Shown: positions 33,601 through 44,777 of the stretch, piece by piece | Position numbering within the stretch: position 1 is the first letter of the stretch | Layout: every line of letters begins with the position of its first letter | Assembly (NCBI GenBank): GCA_023101725.1 | Contig: JALJCO010012870.1 | Location: 1 to 64,000 of the forward strand | Reading direction: 5' to 3' | Length of the DNA stretch: 64,000 nucleotides | DNA from: Atherinomorus stipes | Lineage: Eukaryota > Chordata > Actinopteri > Atheriniformes > Atherinidae | The notes under the pieces: generated by a model | Told to the model about the DNA's origin: nothing | Databases searched by the model: none | The model's input: only the letters and a program-made list of their open reading frames with translations | Translations under genes and position numbers: made by a program

Positions 33601-34520
33601 ATTTCGATTAATTGTCCAGCCCTAACCTGAATCACACCTGCTTCTCACTTGAATTACACCTGCATCACACCTGAATCACACTTGAATCACACCTGCATCA
33701 CACTTGAATTACACCTGCATCACACCTGAATCACACCTGCATCGCACCTGCATCACACCTGAATTAAACCTGCATCACACCTGAATTACACCTGCATTAC
33801 ACCTGCATCACACTTGAATCACACCTGCATCACACCTGAAATCACACCTGCATCACACCTGAATCATACCTGCATCACACCTGAATCACACCTGAATCAC
33901 ACCTGAATCACACCTGAATCACACCTGAAATCACACCTGCATCACACCTGCATCACACCTGAATCAAACCTGAATCACACCTGCATCACACCTGCATCAC
34001 ACCTGAATCACACCTGCATCACACCTGAATTACACCTGCATTACACCTGCATTACACTTAAATCACACCTGCATCACACCTGAATTACACCTGCATCACA
34101 CCTGCATTACACTTGAATCACACCTGCATCACACCTGAATCACACCTGCATCACACCTGCATCATACCTGCTTCACACCTGATCACACCTGCATCACACC
34201 TGAATCATACCTGCAGTCACACCTGAATCACACCTGCTTCACACCTGATCACACCTGCATCACACCTGAATCATACCTGCGTCAAACCTGCATCAAACCT
34301 GCATCACACCTGAATCACACCTGCATCACACCTGCATCACACCTGCATCACACCTGCATCATACCTTCATCACACCTGCATCACACCTGCATCACACCTG
34401 CATCACACCTGCATCACACCTGCATCACACCTGCATCACGCCTGCATCATACCTGCATCATACCTGCATCACACCTGAATCACACCTGAATCACACCTGA
34501 ATTACACCTAGCATACCTGC
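30690..34520. repeat. 11-bp satellite (CACACCTGAAT/GCAT), about 3.4 kb
   Basis: The unit is ATCACACCTGA or ATCACACCTGC, 11 bp, roughly 300 units with many single-base variants (CATACC, CACTTG, ATTACA). Nearly every unit holds CACCTG, an E-box-like word. Blocks of about 300 bp recur with the same variants (for example near 31010 and 31320), pointing to segmental duplication inside the array. It is interrupted by a hAT MITE at 33228-33624. No long frame crosses it. Confidence 0.97.
33228..33624. mobile_element. hAT MITE within the satellite, 397 bp
   Basis: The ends are TAGGGCTGGACGATTATGG and ATTAATTGTCCAGCCCTA. The flanking 8-mers are ACTTGAAT and ACCTGAAT, 7 of 8 identical, but this evidence is weakened because both are satellite words. 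The AT-rich interior has AATCACGATTAAAT-type subterminal sequence typical of fish hAT MITEs. No coding capacity. Confidence 0.88.
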
Positions 34521-34534
34521 ATCATACCAGCATC

Positions 34535-34990
34535 AGTATTCAGACATCTGTCATTCATGACTTTGGTCAGAGCAGTCTCGGTGCTATGGTGCTGTCTAAA
34601 ACCTGGAAGACATCATAACAGATGTTTTGTCTTAAAGTCATTTAGCTGATGAAAAACTGTTTTTTCAATGATCTTACTTAAAAATGGAAGATTGGGTTTC
34701 GGCATGTAGCTGTTCATCTGCGCCTTGTCTAGATTGTCCTTTTTTAGGTTTGATCACAGCTGTTTTCAGTGACTCTGGGAAAACACCTGATGTCAAAGAC
34801 AAGTTCACAATCTGAAGCAGTCTGACTCTAACATATCCAGGCAGCAAGAGGAGGAGTTCAATTGACGTAAGATGTCCTCCAGATCCAGATCTCTGCCGTT
34901 AATGGGATAAAACAGGACAGGTACTGTCTGAAAAGTCCCTCATTAATGGGGTTCAGATTCAGTCAGACATCCTCTGATCATCTCTCATCA
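34535..34990 (-). pseudogene. CR1/L2-type LINE reverse-transcriptase fragment
   Basis: Minus-strand translation with frameshifts gives SGVFPESLKTAVIKP, NLPFLSKIIEKTVFHQLNDF and GFRQHHSTETALTKVMND. These are the RT motifs around the fingers-palm boundary of CR1/L2-like fish LINEs. It is a short dead fragment directly beside the satellite. Confidence 0.8.
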
Positions 34991-35043
34991 TTACCATCTC
35001 ATTTCTAGTTGAGATAATTATCTGGATCCATCATTAGACTGTA

Positions 35044-35253
35044 CACTGCAAAAACTCATCTTACCAATTGTATTTTTCTAACTTCTAGTCAAAATATCTC
35101 ATCACACTCTAAATAAGACATGCTTTATCTAAAGAGAAACATTTCAGTGAGATGTAGGAACTAGTTTTAAGGCAGTGAATCTCATTTCAAGAAATTTTGC
35201 TGGTTCTATTGACAGAATTTTTTTTGCTTAGTACAAGCAAAAAAAAAAAAAAA
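35044..35253. mobile_element. CACTGCA-ended MITE, left part
   Basis: It begins CACTGCAAAAACTCATCTTACC and carries CAAAATATCTCATCACACT, GAGAAACATTTCAGTGAGAT and TTTTTTGCTTAGTACAAGC. The same sequence order occurs at 38789-39020. The copy stops at an A run where a Tc1 remnant begins. Confidence 0.8.
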
Positions 35254-35934
35254 TCTTTCAAGCGTTTGTGATAACTGGCAGTGAGTCTTCTGCAGCGCTG
35301 TGGAGGAATTTTGTTCCACTCATCTTTGCAGAATTGTTGTAATTCAGCCACATTGGAGGCTTTTCCAGCATGAACCGCCTTTTTAAGGTCATGCCACAGC
35401 ATCTCAATGGGATTCAGGTGGGGGACTTTGACTAGGCCACTCCAAAGTCTTCATGTTGTTGTTCTTAAGCCATTCAGAGGTGGACTTGCTGGTGTGTTCT
35501 GGATCATTGTCCTAGTGCAGGACAATGATTTTGGTCGGCCGGCCACTCCTGGGAAGGTTCACCACTGTTCCATGTTTTCACCATTTGTGGATAATGGTTC
35601 TCACTGTGGTTCTCTGGAGTCCCAAAGCTTTAGAAATGGCTTTGGAACCTTTTCCAGACTGATAGATCTCAATGACTTTGTTTCTCGTTTGTTCCTGAAT
35701 TTCTTTGGATGGCAGCATGATGTCTAGCTTTTGAGGATCTTTTGGTCTACTTAACTTCATCAGGCAGGTCCTATTTAAGTGATTTCTTGATTGAGAACAG
35801 GTGTGGCAGTAATCAGGCCTGGGTGTGGATAGAGAAACTGAACTCAGCTTTCCAAAGATGATAAACCACAGTTAATTTATGTTTCTTTAAATAAGAAATC
35901 AGGAAGGAGGCAAACACTTTTCCACACAACTGTA
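35254..35934 (-). mobile_element. Tc1-like transposon, internally deleted
   Basis: The 5' end on the minus strand begins CAGTTGTGTGGAAAAGTG next to TA at 35933, the terminus of a common fish Tc1 family. The transposase N-terminus reads KEIQEQTRNKVIEIYQSGKG then GLQRTTVRTIIHKW (helix-turn-helix, 35578-35760). Near 35520-35545 it jumps straight from the RSGRPT-type linker to the catalytic QDND region, then [17 protein letters not shown] and CKDEWNKIPPQRC. Most of the DDE domain, including the first Asp, is deleted, so it is inactive. The 3' inverted repeat is missing. Confidence 0.88.
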
Positions 35935-36069
35935 CTTTTCCTTCTTTGCATTAAAAAAAAGCAGAAAAATTTTAGTTTTCATTATTTATAGGTTATTGTG
36001 CAGTTGTTTTACTGATCCGGCCAACTAGAGATCAGTCTAAGCTGAATGTGGAACCTGGACTAAAGACCT

Positions 36070-38098
36070 GGGGCCTCATGTACAAAGGGTTCGTACGCAC
36101 AAAAACGTAGCGTACAATCATTTTCACGGTAAAGTTGAGATGTATCAAGAATGGAATAGAATTGTGCGGTGCTTCGCGTCAACTTCATGGCTGCATACGA
36201 ACGTTTCTACAGCTGTGGAGACTTTGGCGACACTTGGAGGCGACGCTGGAAACTGTTATAAGAAATACATGTGAAAACAATCAGTCCCCAGACTGAGTGA
36301 TGTGATCAGACACATGAACGAACAGCCTCATAAACAGTTAACACCTGCGTCTGCAATCATGAGTAGATAAAAGCGCAAAGTACTGCAAAATATAGGCTCC
36401 AGCATGACTGCTTTAGTTGGAAGAAGACGTTGGAAATGGTGCTATACGCAGGGAGAGTATTCAGAGGCGGAGAAGTTTTACTGATTTAATGATAACTGGC
36501 TGGTCAGATGCTTTAAGTTCCCAAAGACAATTTCTGTGGGCAGACCTGAAACCAGACTTGGGGCGCAACACCCCCAGCTGCACCTCCATGCGCTCCGGCG
36601 AATAAATTCACTTATATGCCGATTTATTTATTAAAGGTTGAATATGTAATACGACAGAACAGCGACATCACGTGTGTCTTGGTTGTAGTTGCAACAGCAG
36701 AAAAACAACTCCAGCCGCTGGGATGCCAGGCTCACTGCCGATACGCAAGTGACCAACAGTCTGCAGCATGTCCAACAAGTAATGCAGAGGAGTTTATAAC
36801 TGACAGCTAACGTTAGCCATGTTAGCAAACAAGCTAGCTTACCGATCCAGGAGAAAAGTCGCCATTTCTGTGTTTTACTCCGTGGAAAACGTTTATGTGG
36901 GTCCATTTAGTGAAGTCTTCACCTAAATTTACTCCAGGTTTTGCTCTTCTCAGGTCACTCCTCCTCAGAAACAGATAACAATATCTCCAGGGCTCTGAAG
37001 CAGCTGTTTCACTCGTCATCTCCACGGTTTTCCCCTGTACAAGCCTGACTATGACCAAAATATTGTTTCCACACAGAGATCGTATTTGGCAACCCAAATG
37101 GCGGCATGTATTGGCTTATAGACGTAAATAAAATGCCATTATCGATCCCGTCAAAATTTATTTTATAATTATTTTTAGGCTAAATATAATTTTTCTGGGA
37201 AATGTTGTACTTTCATTCTGTACACCCCCAACCGACCTGTGGAGGTATTATTTTTGAAAAAATATAGCTTTTAATAAAAAATGTTCCATATTCAACCTTT
37301 AATGCACTTAATTTGTGAGGACATCTATAGAATGATCTGTTCAATCACTTATGCCAACACAGCAGGTGGGAGGACTCGGCCGGTATGGTGATTTAAGAGT
37401 AGCAGGTCGGTTACGTCTGTGTCCCGGGGGTGAGGAAACCCCCGAGGCTGTGACGCAGGTGATGCAGGAGGAATTCCCGAGGCTACACGTCCTCTTATGG
37501 TAATAGATTGTGTCAGCTAATAAATACAGTATTTCCAGTGACATCAGACTGTGAGGGGGCGACTGTATAAACACACGTTTCACAAATATATATTTATTTA
37601 CCTTGAGAAAAACCGGAGTGACCTGCGTGAACTCCCACCACCCTGAAAGAGGAAAAGCAGTCACGAGCAGCCGTCCTCCGATTCACATCCAATTTGATGT
37701 CAGACTTCTTATTTCGGCTTGTGTGCGCGACTCTGACCCCACATCTTTGACCGCGTCACACACTGTCCCATTCACTTTTCTGTTGGGTGTGTTGCCGGAC
37801 AACAGCGCGCTAAAGTGCACATTTTTTGCGCATTTCTACTTAAACAAGCTGCCTCAAGTTCGTTCTACATGATATTTTTAAAAGTTTTCAATCACCGTCA
37901 TGCTGATATTTAGTCTTTCTGATGGTGCAGAGAGGAGAATCTTCGCTGCAGATCTAATTTAAATGTCATTTGCGTATTTATGTTGGGGGTGTGGACAGGG
38001 AGGTGTCAGTTACTCCAACATGTGCGCTTAATTCCACGTTGATTGGGATGTACAAAGGAAAAGTACTTGGATCCATGCGTGCGCACAGATTCATACAT
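36070..38098. mobile_element. Possible Harbinger-like DNA element
   Basis: The left end reads GGGGCCTCATGTACAAAG then CGTACGCACAAAAACG, a terminus widespread in fish. The right end near 38070-38098 (GCGTGCGCACAGATTCATACATC) is a degraded complement. A TTAA MITE sits inside at 36631-37302. No transposase is recognised. Boundaries and superfamily are tentative. Confidence 0.45.
36631..37302. mobile_element. TTAA MITE, 672 bp
   Basis: It is bounded by TTAA at 36631-36634 and 37299-37302, with ends AAGGTTGAATATGTAA and CATATTCAACCTT. The general design (TTAA target, AAAGG start, no coding) is like 21462-22089. The minus-strand frames of about 90 codons are not recognised as proteins. Confidence 0.88.
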
Positions 38099-38104
38099 CT
38101 GAAA

Positions 38105-38640
38105 ACTTTTGTGCTTATGACATGAAATGAAATCAAAAGGAAATGAAATTAAAAATACTTTATTCATCCCAGAAGGGAAATTCAGTATTGTAAAAGTTCT
38201 TTTTTTTTATTTATTTATTTTTTATAATAAACAAAATAGTCAGTCAGTCTTGTTCTTCAGGGTGATGCTGCTGGCAGGAATGAATTTCTGTATCTCTCTG
38301 TCCTACAGCGAACTTGACGCAGCCTCCCACTGAACACACTGTTGATTCTTCACCGTGTTGTGGAGAGGAGGAAGAATCCTCCATCATCTTCATCAGCTTG
38401 TGCAGCATTCTTTTCTGAACGATCAGCTCCAGCGGCTCCAGAGTTCTCCCCAGCACAGAACCAGCTTTCTTGATCAGCTTGTTTAGTTTCTTCAAGTCTC
38501 TGGTTCTGATGCTGCTTCCCCAGCAGATGCTGCAAAGCTGATTGCACTTTCCACAACAGACTTGAAGAAGATCTGCAATCTGACGTTTCAGGATTTGATT
38601 GTACGCCGAGTTTCAGTTGGAAATCCACGCAACTCTTTGT
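38105..38640 (-). pseudogene. Rex1/CR1-like LINE, 3' end
   Basis: Minus-strand frames read NFQKLNKLI-type sequence: KKLNKLIKKAGSVLGRTLE, PLELIVQKRMLHKLM. This is the conserved ORF2 C-terminus of a very common fish LINE. It ends with the usual 3' tail AATTTCCCTTCTGGGATG followed by AATAAAGTATTTTTAATTTC at 38150-38190. It is 5'-truncated. It belongs to the same family as 48055-50320. Confidence 0.82.
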
Positions 38641-38788
38641 ACATGAGGACCCAGGACTCTCTGACTAGTTCCTTTGAGAAACCAGAGCAGAAGTGCCGAT
38701 TTAACTTGGTGATGAATGAAAGGAGCTAGAACCAGGTGATGAGACATTCTGGTGGGGCTGAACATGGAGGAAAGATCGGTCCCACCTA

Positions 38789-39110
38789 CACTGCAAAAAT
38801 CAAATCTTACCAAGTATATTTTTCTGATTTCTAGACAAAATATCTCATCACACTCAAAATAAGACAAAATTACTAAAAGAGAAACATTTCAGTGAGATAT
38901 AGGAACTTGTTTTAAGGCAATGCATCTTATTTCAAGAAATCTTATCAAGAAAATTTTGCTTGTTCAATTGGCAGAATTTTTTTGCTTATTACAAGCAAAA
39001 AAAATACTTTTTTCTTTTACTTATTTCAAGAGTGGCCAAGAGTTTTTTGCTTGTAATAAGAAAAAATTCTCCAAAAAAAAAAAGAAAAATTTTTTTCTAA
39101 AGATTTGAAA
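38789..39110. mobile_element. CACTGCA-ended MITE, second copy
   Basis: It starts CACTGCAAAAATCAAATC and follows the copy at 35044 through GAAACATTTCAGTGAGATAT and TTTTTTTGCTTATTACAAGC, continuing with an inverted half (GCTTGTAATAAGAAAAAATTC). The right terminus is degenerate. Confidence 0.75.
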
Positions 39111-39544
39111 TCAGAAGAATTGCAAAAAAACAAGATCCTATATCTCATGAAAAGTTAATAGTAATTGTCTCAAATAAAGGGTGAAGAGAAAATAAGAATA
39201 GAAAATAGAAAAATAATGGAAAAAATAAAGGAAGAGAGAAAAAGAAAAGACTACGAGAATAGGGGATATGGGAGAGGATGGGGGTTTTCGATTCGCCGGG
39301 TGGACAGGTCGTCGGATTCTGTAAAATAGAAAAAACAAAATAAAAAATATTAAAAGAAATGAAGAAAGGAGAAAGGATGAAGGAGGGGGGGGGGGGGGAG
39401 AAAAAAAAAAATAAGGGGGGGGGGGGGGGGGGACAGACCAAACAGTTAGAGGTAGTCTTAAACACAATAACAAAATGGGTCCCCCCTTCCCCCTGGCGGG
39501 AGGGAGGGAGAGGGGCCGGACGGCCCTAACTCGACTGCGCAGAC
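39111..39544. other. Purine-rich stretch with two poly-G runs
   Basis: A/G-rich sequence with G15 at 39384-39398 and G18 at 39415-39432 separated by an A run. Minus-strand frames rich in Pro, Phe and Ser are compositional artefacts. The runs could form G-quadruplex DNA on the plus strand. Confidence 0.7.
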
Positions 39545-39548
39545 TGCC

Positions 39549-40082
39549 GGCCACAAACAAATGTGTGTCGTTTTATTATAAAGTTCGGTCCTTCACCGCG
39601 GCCAATCGGTCGTTTTGATCCACTTCTTCCTTAGCATCACTTCAGTCTGGAATGAAAACTTGGCATTGGTGTTTATCCGATTAACAAACTCTAACAGAGT
39701 AGTAGCCAGCAGACTGTTAGCAGGTTAGCATTAGCCAGCTTGATGACGTGCCTAACTTTGTGCGGCTGAAAACACACAAGCATCTGAAAGCGTCTCCTTT
39801 CTTGGCAGTCTCCAGTTGTTCCACTGGAAACGGGGGGGTACAGACCTGATTTTCAGATGTTTGTGTGTTTGAAGACGCACAAAGTTAAGCACGTCAGTAA
39901 TTGCTAGCTGGCTAATGCTAGCATGCCGGTGTTGTGCCCCACCGGCTGCAAACAAACATGCTACGTTGTTTTATTATAAAGTTCGGCCCTTCACTCTGGT
40001 GAATTGCTTTGATCCACTTCTTCCTTAGTATCACTTCAGTCTGGAATCCGTGAAAATTTAAGTAGGGTTGGCGTTTATTCAC
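39549..40082. repeat. Direct repeat flanking a foldback
   Basis: About 140 bp at 39549-39690 recurs at 39942-40082 (TTTTATTATAAAGTTCGG, GATCCACTTCTTCCTTAG, ATCACTTCAGTCTGGAAT). Between them lie inverted arms 39725-39790 and 39851-39921 (TTAGCATTAGCCAGC against its complement, GACGTGCCTAACTTTGTGCG against its complement). It is compatible with a foldback element and a duplicated flank. Not coding. Confidence 0.85.
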
Positions 40083-40789
40083 GTTATCTACGAAGTAAAG
40101 TAGGGACATTGAACTGGGCCGGAAGTGGGCCGTCTAACTGTTTAAAACCGGAAGTTCGGAACACGGAAGCGTGATAATCCCCTATCGACTGTTCCTTTGC
40201 ACGAGCTGTCCTCTTTTTCTTTTGAGTGTAAACTGAGCAAAAACTGCTTGTCATTGCTTTGTGTTTTGTTGACATTCTGCTGGGATGTGAGGTTGCATGA
40301 AGGTAATGTGGAGGTTTCAGACCAGCATGAGTCAGTCAGCAGCCTGAGGTTTCCTCTGAAAGATGAACCTACATAACCCCGCTCAGGGAATAAACGAACA
40401 TGCAGGCAGCTGCTGGCTGCCAGACCAGAGTCTCTAATGAATGTGTTTGGCCTCAAACTGTCACATCAACACAAGGTTCAGGAACAGTACACAGCTCATT
40501 TATTCATTTATCCTGCAGTAGAACTGGACTACAGTGGACGGGACTGAACTGTGTCTGTCAAAGTGTCTGTAAACTTTATAAAACAATAATGAACACCACC
40601 GTAAACACACAGATGAGGGTGGTGCACTGTCAGATGGTGAGGTGCAGTGAGGGTCGGGTAGATCTAGACTCACAACAAAAAGCCCATAACATCCTGAAAT
40701 ACCTGGAAAATGATTGAACACTTTTCCCGTCATGGAAAATATGGAAAATAAGAAAAAAGAGTCAAATGTCCTGGAAAATCATGTTTCCT
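40083..40789. other. Intergenic, no gene recognised
   Basis: Short frames on both strands are not recognised. The last 60 bases (TCATGGAAAATATGGAAAA, CCTGGAAAATCATG) resemble a fragment of a TGGAAAA-rich fish repeat. Confidence 0.5.
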
Positions 40790-41870
40790 CCCTTCGTTGC
40801 CGCTTCTTCACGGCTTTCTCACCATTGCGAATTGGCTTTGTCTCTGCTTCATCGCAGCTTCATCTCGGCTTTGCCTATGCTTCATCACTGCTTTGTCGCC
40901 GCTTTGTTGCCGCTTCGTCGCTGCTTCGTCTCGGCTTCATCGCTGCTTCGTCGCTGTTTCGTCTCCGCTTTGTCTCCGCTTCGTTTCGGCTTCGTCTCGG
41001 CTTCGTCGCCGCTTCATCACCGCGTTGTCTTGGCTTCGTCACTGCTTCGTCTCGGCTTCATCGCTGCTTCATCTTGGCTTTGTCTCTGCCTCGTCGCTAT
41101 TTCGTCTCCGCTTCGTCGCCGCTTTGACTCTGCTTCGTCTCAGCCACTTGTTCATGGCTTTCTCACCATTGCATCTCGGCTTTGTTGCTGCTTTGTTTCG
41201 GCTTTATCGCCGCTTCCTTGCCGCTTCGTTGCTGCTTCATCACTGCTTCGTCACCGCTTCGTCACCGCTTGGTCTCGGCTTTGTCTCTGCTTTGTCTCTG
41301 CTTCATCTCGGCTTCGTCGCTGCTTCGTCGCTGCTTTGTCGCTGCTTCATCTGCTTTGTCTCTGCTTTGTCACAGCTTCATCTCGGCTTCAGTCTCAGCT
41401 TCGTCGATGCATCGTTGCGGCTTCATCTCTGCTTGGTCTCTGCTTCATCTCGGCTTTCTCTGCTTCGTCGCCGCTTCGTCTTCCCTTCGTCTCCGCCTCG
41501 TCTTTGCTTCGTCTCCACTTCGTCACCGCTTCATCTCAGCTTAGTCTGCGCTCCGTCTCCACTTCTTCACGGCTTTCTCACCACTGCGTTTTGACTTTGC
41601 TGCTGCTTGGTCTCGGCTTGGTCTCGGCTTAGTCTTCGCTTCTTCACGGCTTCTTAATGGCTTCTTAATGGCTTCTTAATGGCTTCTTCACGGCTTTCTT
41701 GCCACTGTGTCTTGGATTTGTCGCCGCTTAGTCTCTGCTTCATCGCAGCTTCATCTCGGCTTTGTCTATGCTTCATCACCGCTTTGTCGCCGCTTCATCT
41801 CGGCTTTGTCGCCACTTCGTCGCTGCTTCGTCTCTGCTTCATCTCAGCTTCGTCGCTGATTCGTCTCGGT
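40790..41870. repeat. 11-bp minisatellite (GCTTCGTCTCG type), about 98 units
   Basis: The unit GCTTCGTCKCK is 11 bp with frequent C/T changes. All three plus frames are open for long distances, producing repetitive SSLLRLGFVSA-like sequences of 87-288 codons. These are artefacts of a stop-free unit. A longer spacer word (CACGGCTTTCTCACCATTGCG) recurs about every 350-400 bp, suggesting higher-order duplication. It is similar in reverse complement to 29285-29600. Confidence 0.95.
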
Positions 41871-41877
41871 TTTGTCT

Positions 41878-43099
41878 CATGGTACTCCAGTATGATCATG
41901 GTAGTCCAGTACGATCATGGTAGTCCAGTACGGTCATGGTAGTTCGGTCTGATCATGGTAGTCCGGTCTGATCATGGTAGTCCAGTATGGTCATGGTAGT
42001 CCAGTACGATCATGGTAGTCCAGTATGGTCATGGTAGTCCAGTAAGGTCATGGTGGTTCAGTATGATCATGGTAGTACAGTATGATCATCTGAATGTTAT
42101 GCATGTTATGATGTAAATAGTCGAGTACGATCATGGTAGTCCAGCATGGTCATGGTAGTCCAGTACGATCACGTTAGTCCAGTACGATCACAGTAGTCCA
42201 GTACGATTACGATCACGGTAGTCCAGTACGATTACGATCACGGTAGTCCAGTACAATCACGGTAGTCCAGTATGATCATGGTAGCCAAGTATAGTCATGG
42301 TGGTCCAGTATGATCATGGTGGTCCAGTATGATCATGGTAGTACAGTATGATCATCTGAATGTTATGCATGTTATGATGTAAATAGTCAAGTACGATCAT
42401 GGTAGTCCAGCATGGTCATGGTAGTCCAGTACGATCACAGTAGTCCAGTACGATCACGGTAGTCCAGTATTATCAATGTAGTCCAGTATTATCATGGTAG
42501 TCCAGTATTATCAATGGTAGTCCAGTATGATCATGGTGGTCCAGTATGGGCATGGTAGTCCAGTACGATCATGGTGGTCCAGTATGATCATGGTGGTCCA
42601 GTACGATCATGGTGGTCCAGTATGATCATGGTGGTACAGTATGGTCATGCTGGTCCAGTATGATCACGGTGGTTCAGTATGATCATGATGGTCCAGTAAG
42701 ATCACGGTAGTCCAGTATGGTCATGGTAGTCCAGTATTATCATGGTAGCCAAGTATAGTCATGGTGGTCCAGTATGATCATGATGGTCCAGTATGATCAT
42801 GGTGGTCCAGTATGGGCATGGTAGTCCAGTATGATCATGGTGGTCCAGTACGATCATGCTAGTCCAGTAGATCATGGTGGTCCAGTACGATCATGGTGGT
42901 ACAGTATGATCATGGTAGTCCAGTATGATCATGGTGGTCCAGTGTGATCATGGTAGTCCAGTATGGTCATGGTAGTCCAGTATGATCATGGTTGTCCAGT
43001 ATAATCATGGTAGTCCAGTATGATCATGGTAGTCCAGTACGGTCATGGTAGTCCAGTACGATCATTGTAGTCCAGTCTGGTCATTGTAGTCCAGTATGA
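41878..43099. repeat. 19-bp satellite (ATCATGGTAGTCCAGTACG), about 63 units
   Basis: The unit is 19 bp with GATC/GGTC and GTAGT/GTGGT variants. A larger block containing GAATGTTATGCATGTTATG occurs at 42092 and 42359, 267 bp apart, and marks a higher-order duplication. The array abuts a TTAA-MITE fragment at 43100. Confidence 0.96.
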
Positions 43100-43165
43100 G
43101 TCCAGCAGTCTGGAGGAATATTGACAAGTTTTTGTGGACTTTAATGGACCTTTTTGTTTCAGTCG
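43100..43165. mobile_element. Fragment of the TTAA MITE family
   Basis: GTCTGGAGGAATATTGACAAG and TTTTTGTGGACTTTAATGGACC match the interior of the MITE at 10938-11775 (11563-11615). It sits exactly at the edge of the 19-bp satellite. Confidence 0.8.
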
Positions 43166-43892
43166 AAGCTCACTCAGAATGTCTGAACATTGTTTTGTGA
43201 TTCAAACATCTGAAAGTGGAATATTTGGTAACCTTCCTGACTGTTTGAACCTGAGTTCAAAGCCAGTGTACACCTGCTTGATGATACCTTCAGGTGCAGC
43301 AAGTAATTTTCATAGCTGAGGTTTCTTCTCTGCAGCCATTAAGCGTCCTGCACGCTACCTCCACCTCCCACAAGTATTCAGCCAGGGGGTGTCCTACTGT
43401 AACTCAGTGTTTTCTCCAGATGTCTTCACGTCTCAGAGTCGCTGCCTGTAACAAGCACATAACGAGCTGCTTGCACGGAAAGATGCTTGGAAAAGATCTG
43501 CAGGACCACACAGCAGTCTGACCTAGAATCTGAGGCATTACACCCACGAATACGGTCTCATTATGCAACGATTTAAGATGCAGTCCTGAAATTATTCCAC
43601 TCTAAAACTCGTTAAAAACATGGACACATCCACACGTTCAAATCTGAACTCTATATGCTCAAAGCTTCAAATTTGATATTCATTTCATTTCTAGGACTGT
43701 TTTCTGCCATATTACTGGATACTTTATGTTGTTTCATTGAAAATAAAAAAAATATGATAGAAAAATATTTCTCATTGAGAAAAAGAAAAAACAAAAAAAT
43801 CATTTTCTTCCATTTCTCCATGTTAAACAAATACATTATTCATACCACCAATAAAAGGCTTAATTCACAACAGTAATTTAAATAACAAGAAA
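43166..43892. other. Intergenic, no gene recognised
   Basis: AT-rich near 43670-43860. No repeats with clear ends and no coding evidence. Confidence 0.5.
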
Positions 43893-44061
43893 TAAAGGTT
43901 ACAATATTGTAACCCTAGTCATACTAACACAGGCTTCGCCCTCTACTGGACTCTATGGGTACAACTCTCCTCTAATCACGGACACGCGATGGCCCACTGA
44001 AATTTTCATGTACATAGCCGGCCAGTAATGCGTGTCTACCTCCTTTTGCCGCCTTAGCGGG

Positions 44062-44068
44062 TATAAAA
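44062..44068 (+). promoter_or_regulatory. TATA box in left transposon end
   Basis: TATAAAA in the context GCGGGTATAAAAGCAGGTG, pointing into the element. The same sequence is conserved in the right inverted end at 47215-47221, so it is part of the terminal repeat and probably its promoter. Confidence 0.6.
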
Positions 44069-44777
44069 GCAGGTGCATCGCCAGCTGCCCTCATTCCACC
44101 TAGCTTCAGCATAAGGCGAAAGAGCGGCAGGGTCCTGTGTAGAAGACTCCGCCTGTGTTAATATAACTAGGGTTACAATATCGTAACCTTTATTATATCT
44201 CATACAGGCCTCGCCCTCTACTGGACTCTATGGGTACAGTAGGCGAAGCCCGATATATGTACTCCCTGCCGCGGGAAAGGCTCCGCACACTGACCACGCC
44301 AGCTACAAATTAGGAACCAAGACCCAGTCACCACTTTATTAATCTTAGCCACGTATGGAGTGGTATCGGGTCCAACTTCATCCCAGTTAGCAGCATCTGG
44401 CTAGACTAGGTGAGGTTGTGGCCTAACCTCCCAGGGGTCTAAACTATGACCACCTGTGCACCTCATTGATTGTGTCCAGCAGAGCACGAACCAATGCAGG
44501 TGCATGACACCCTGTGGGGGTCAAGCAAGCAGACACTTGACACACCCGTCTTCTCACAGGTCCTATGATCCCGCAGTGAGCACAGAACAGATGGGCCGCT
44601 GCTCGGCATCTCAGCCATGGCGACGCAGCTACTGTAGATCCAGCTGTGGAATTTGCAGCTGGAAAACGTGTGGAGGACATACTAATCGTCCTACTGCCAT
44701 TTTCCCGAGAAACAGCTTGTGTTAATCTGACCGCTTCACTGTAGTGCAGGTGGTTAATCCAGCGAGATATCAGCAGA

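Noticed and set aside
30690..34520. Possible CRISPR-like array
   Set aside because: The unit is 11 bp and contiguous without spacers, in a vertebrate genome. It is an ordinary satellite.
36417..37097. Small frames of 60-90 codons near 36.4-37.1 kb as genes
   Set aside because: They overlap a TTAA MITE and a Harbinger-like repeat, with no similarity or splice evidence.
39138..39560. Minus-strand Pro/Phe-rich 140- and 106-codon frames
   Set aside because: Created by A/G-rich sequence and poly-G runs, with no recognisable domain.
40766..41942. Plus-strand frames of up to 288 codons resembling a Leu/Ser/Phe-rich membrane protein
   Set aside because: They are an 11-bp minisatellite open in all frames. 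The hydrophobicity comes from the TTC/CTT-rich unit.
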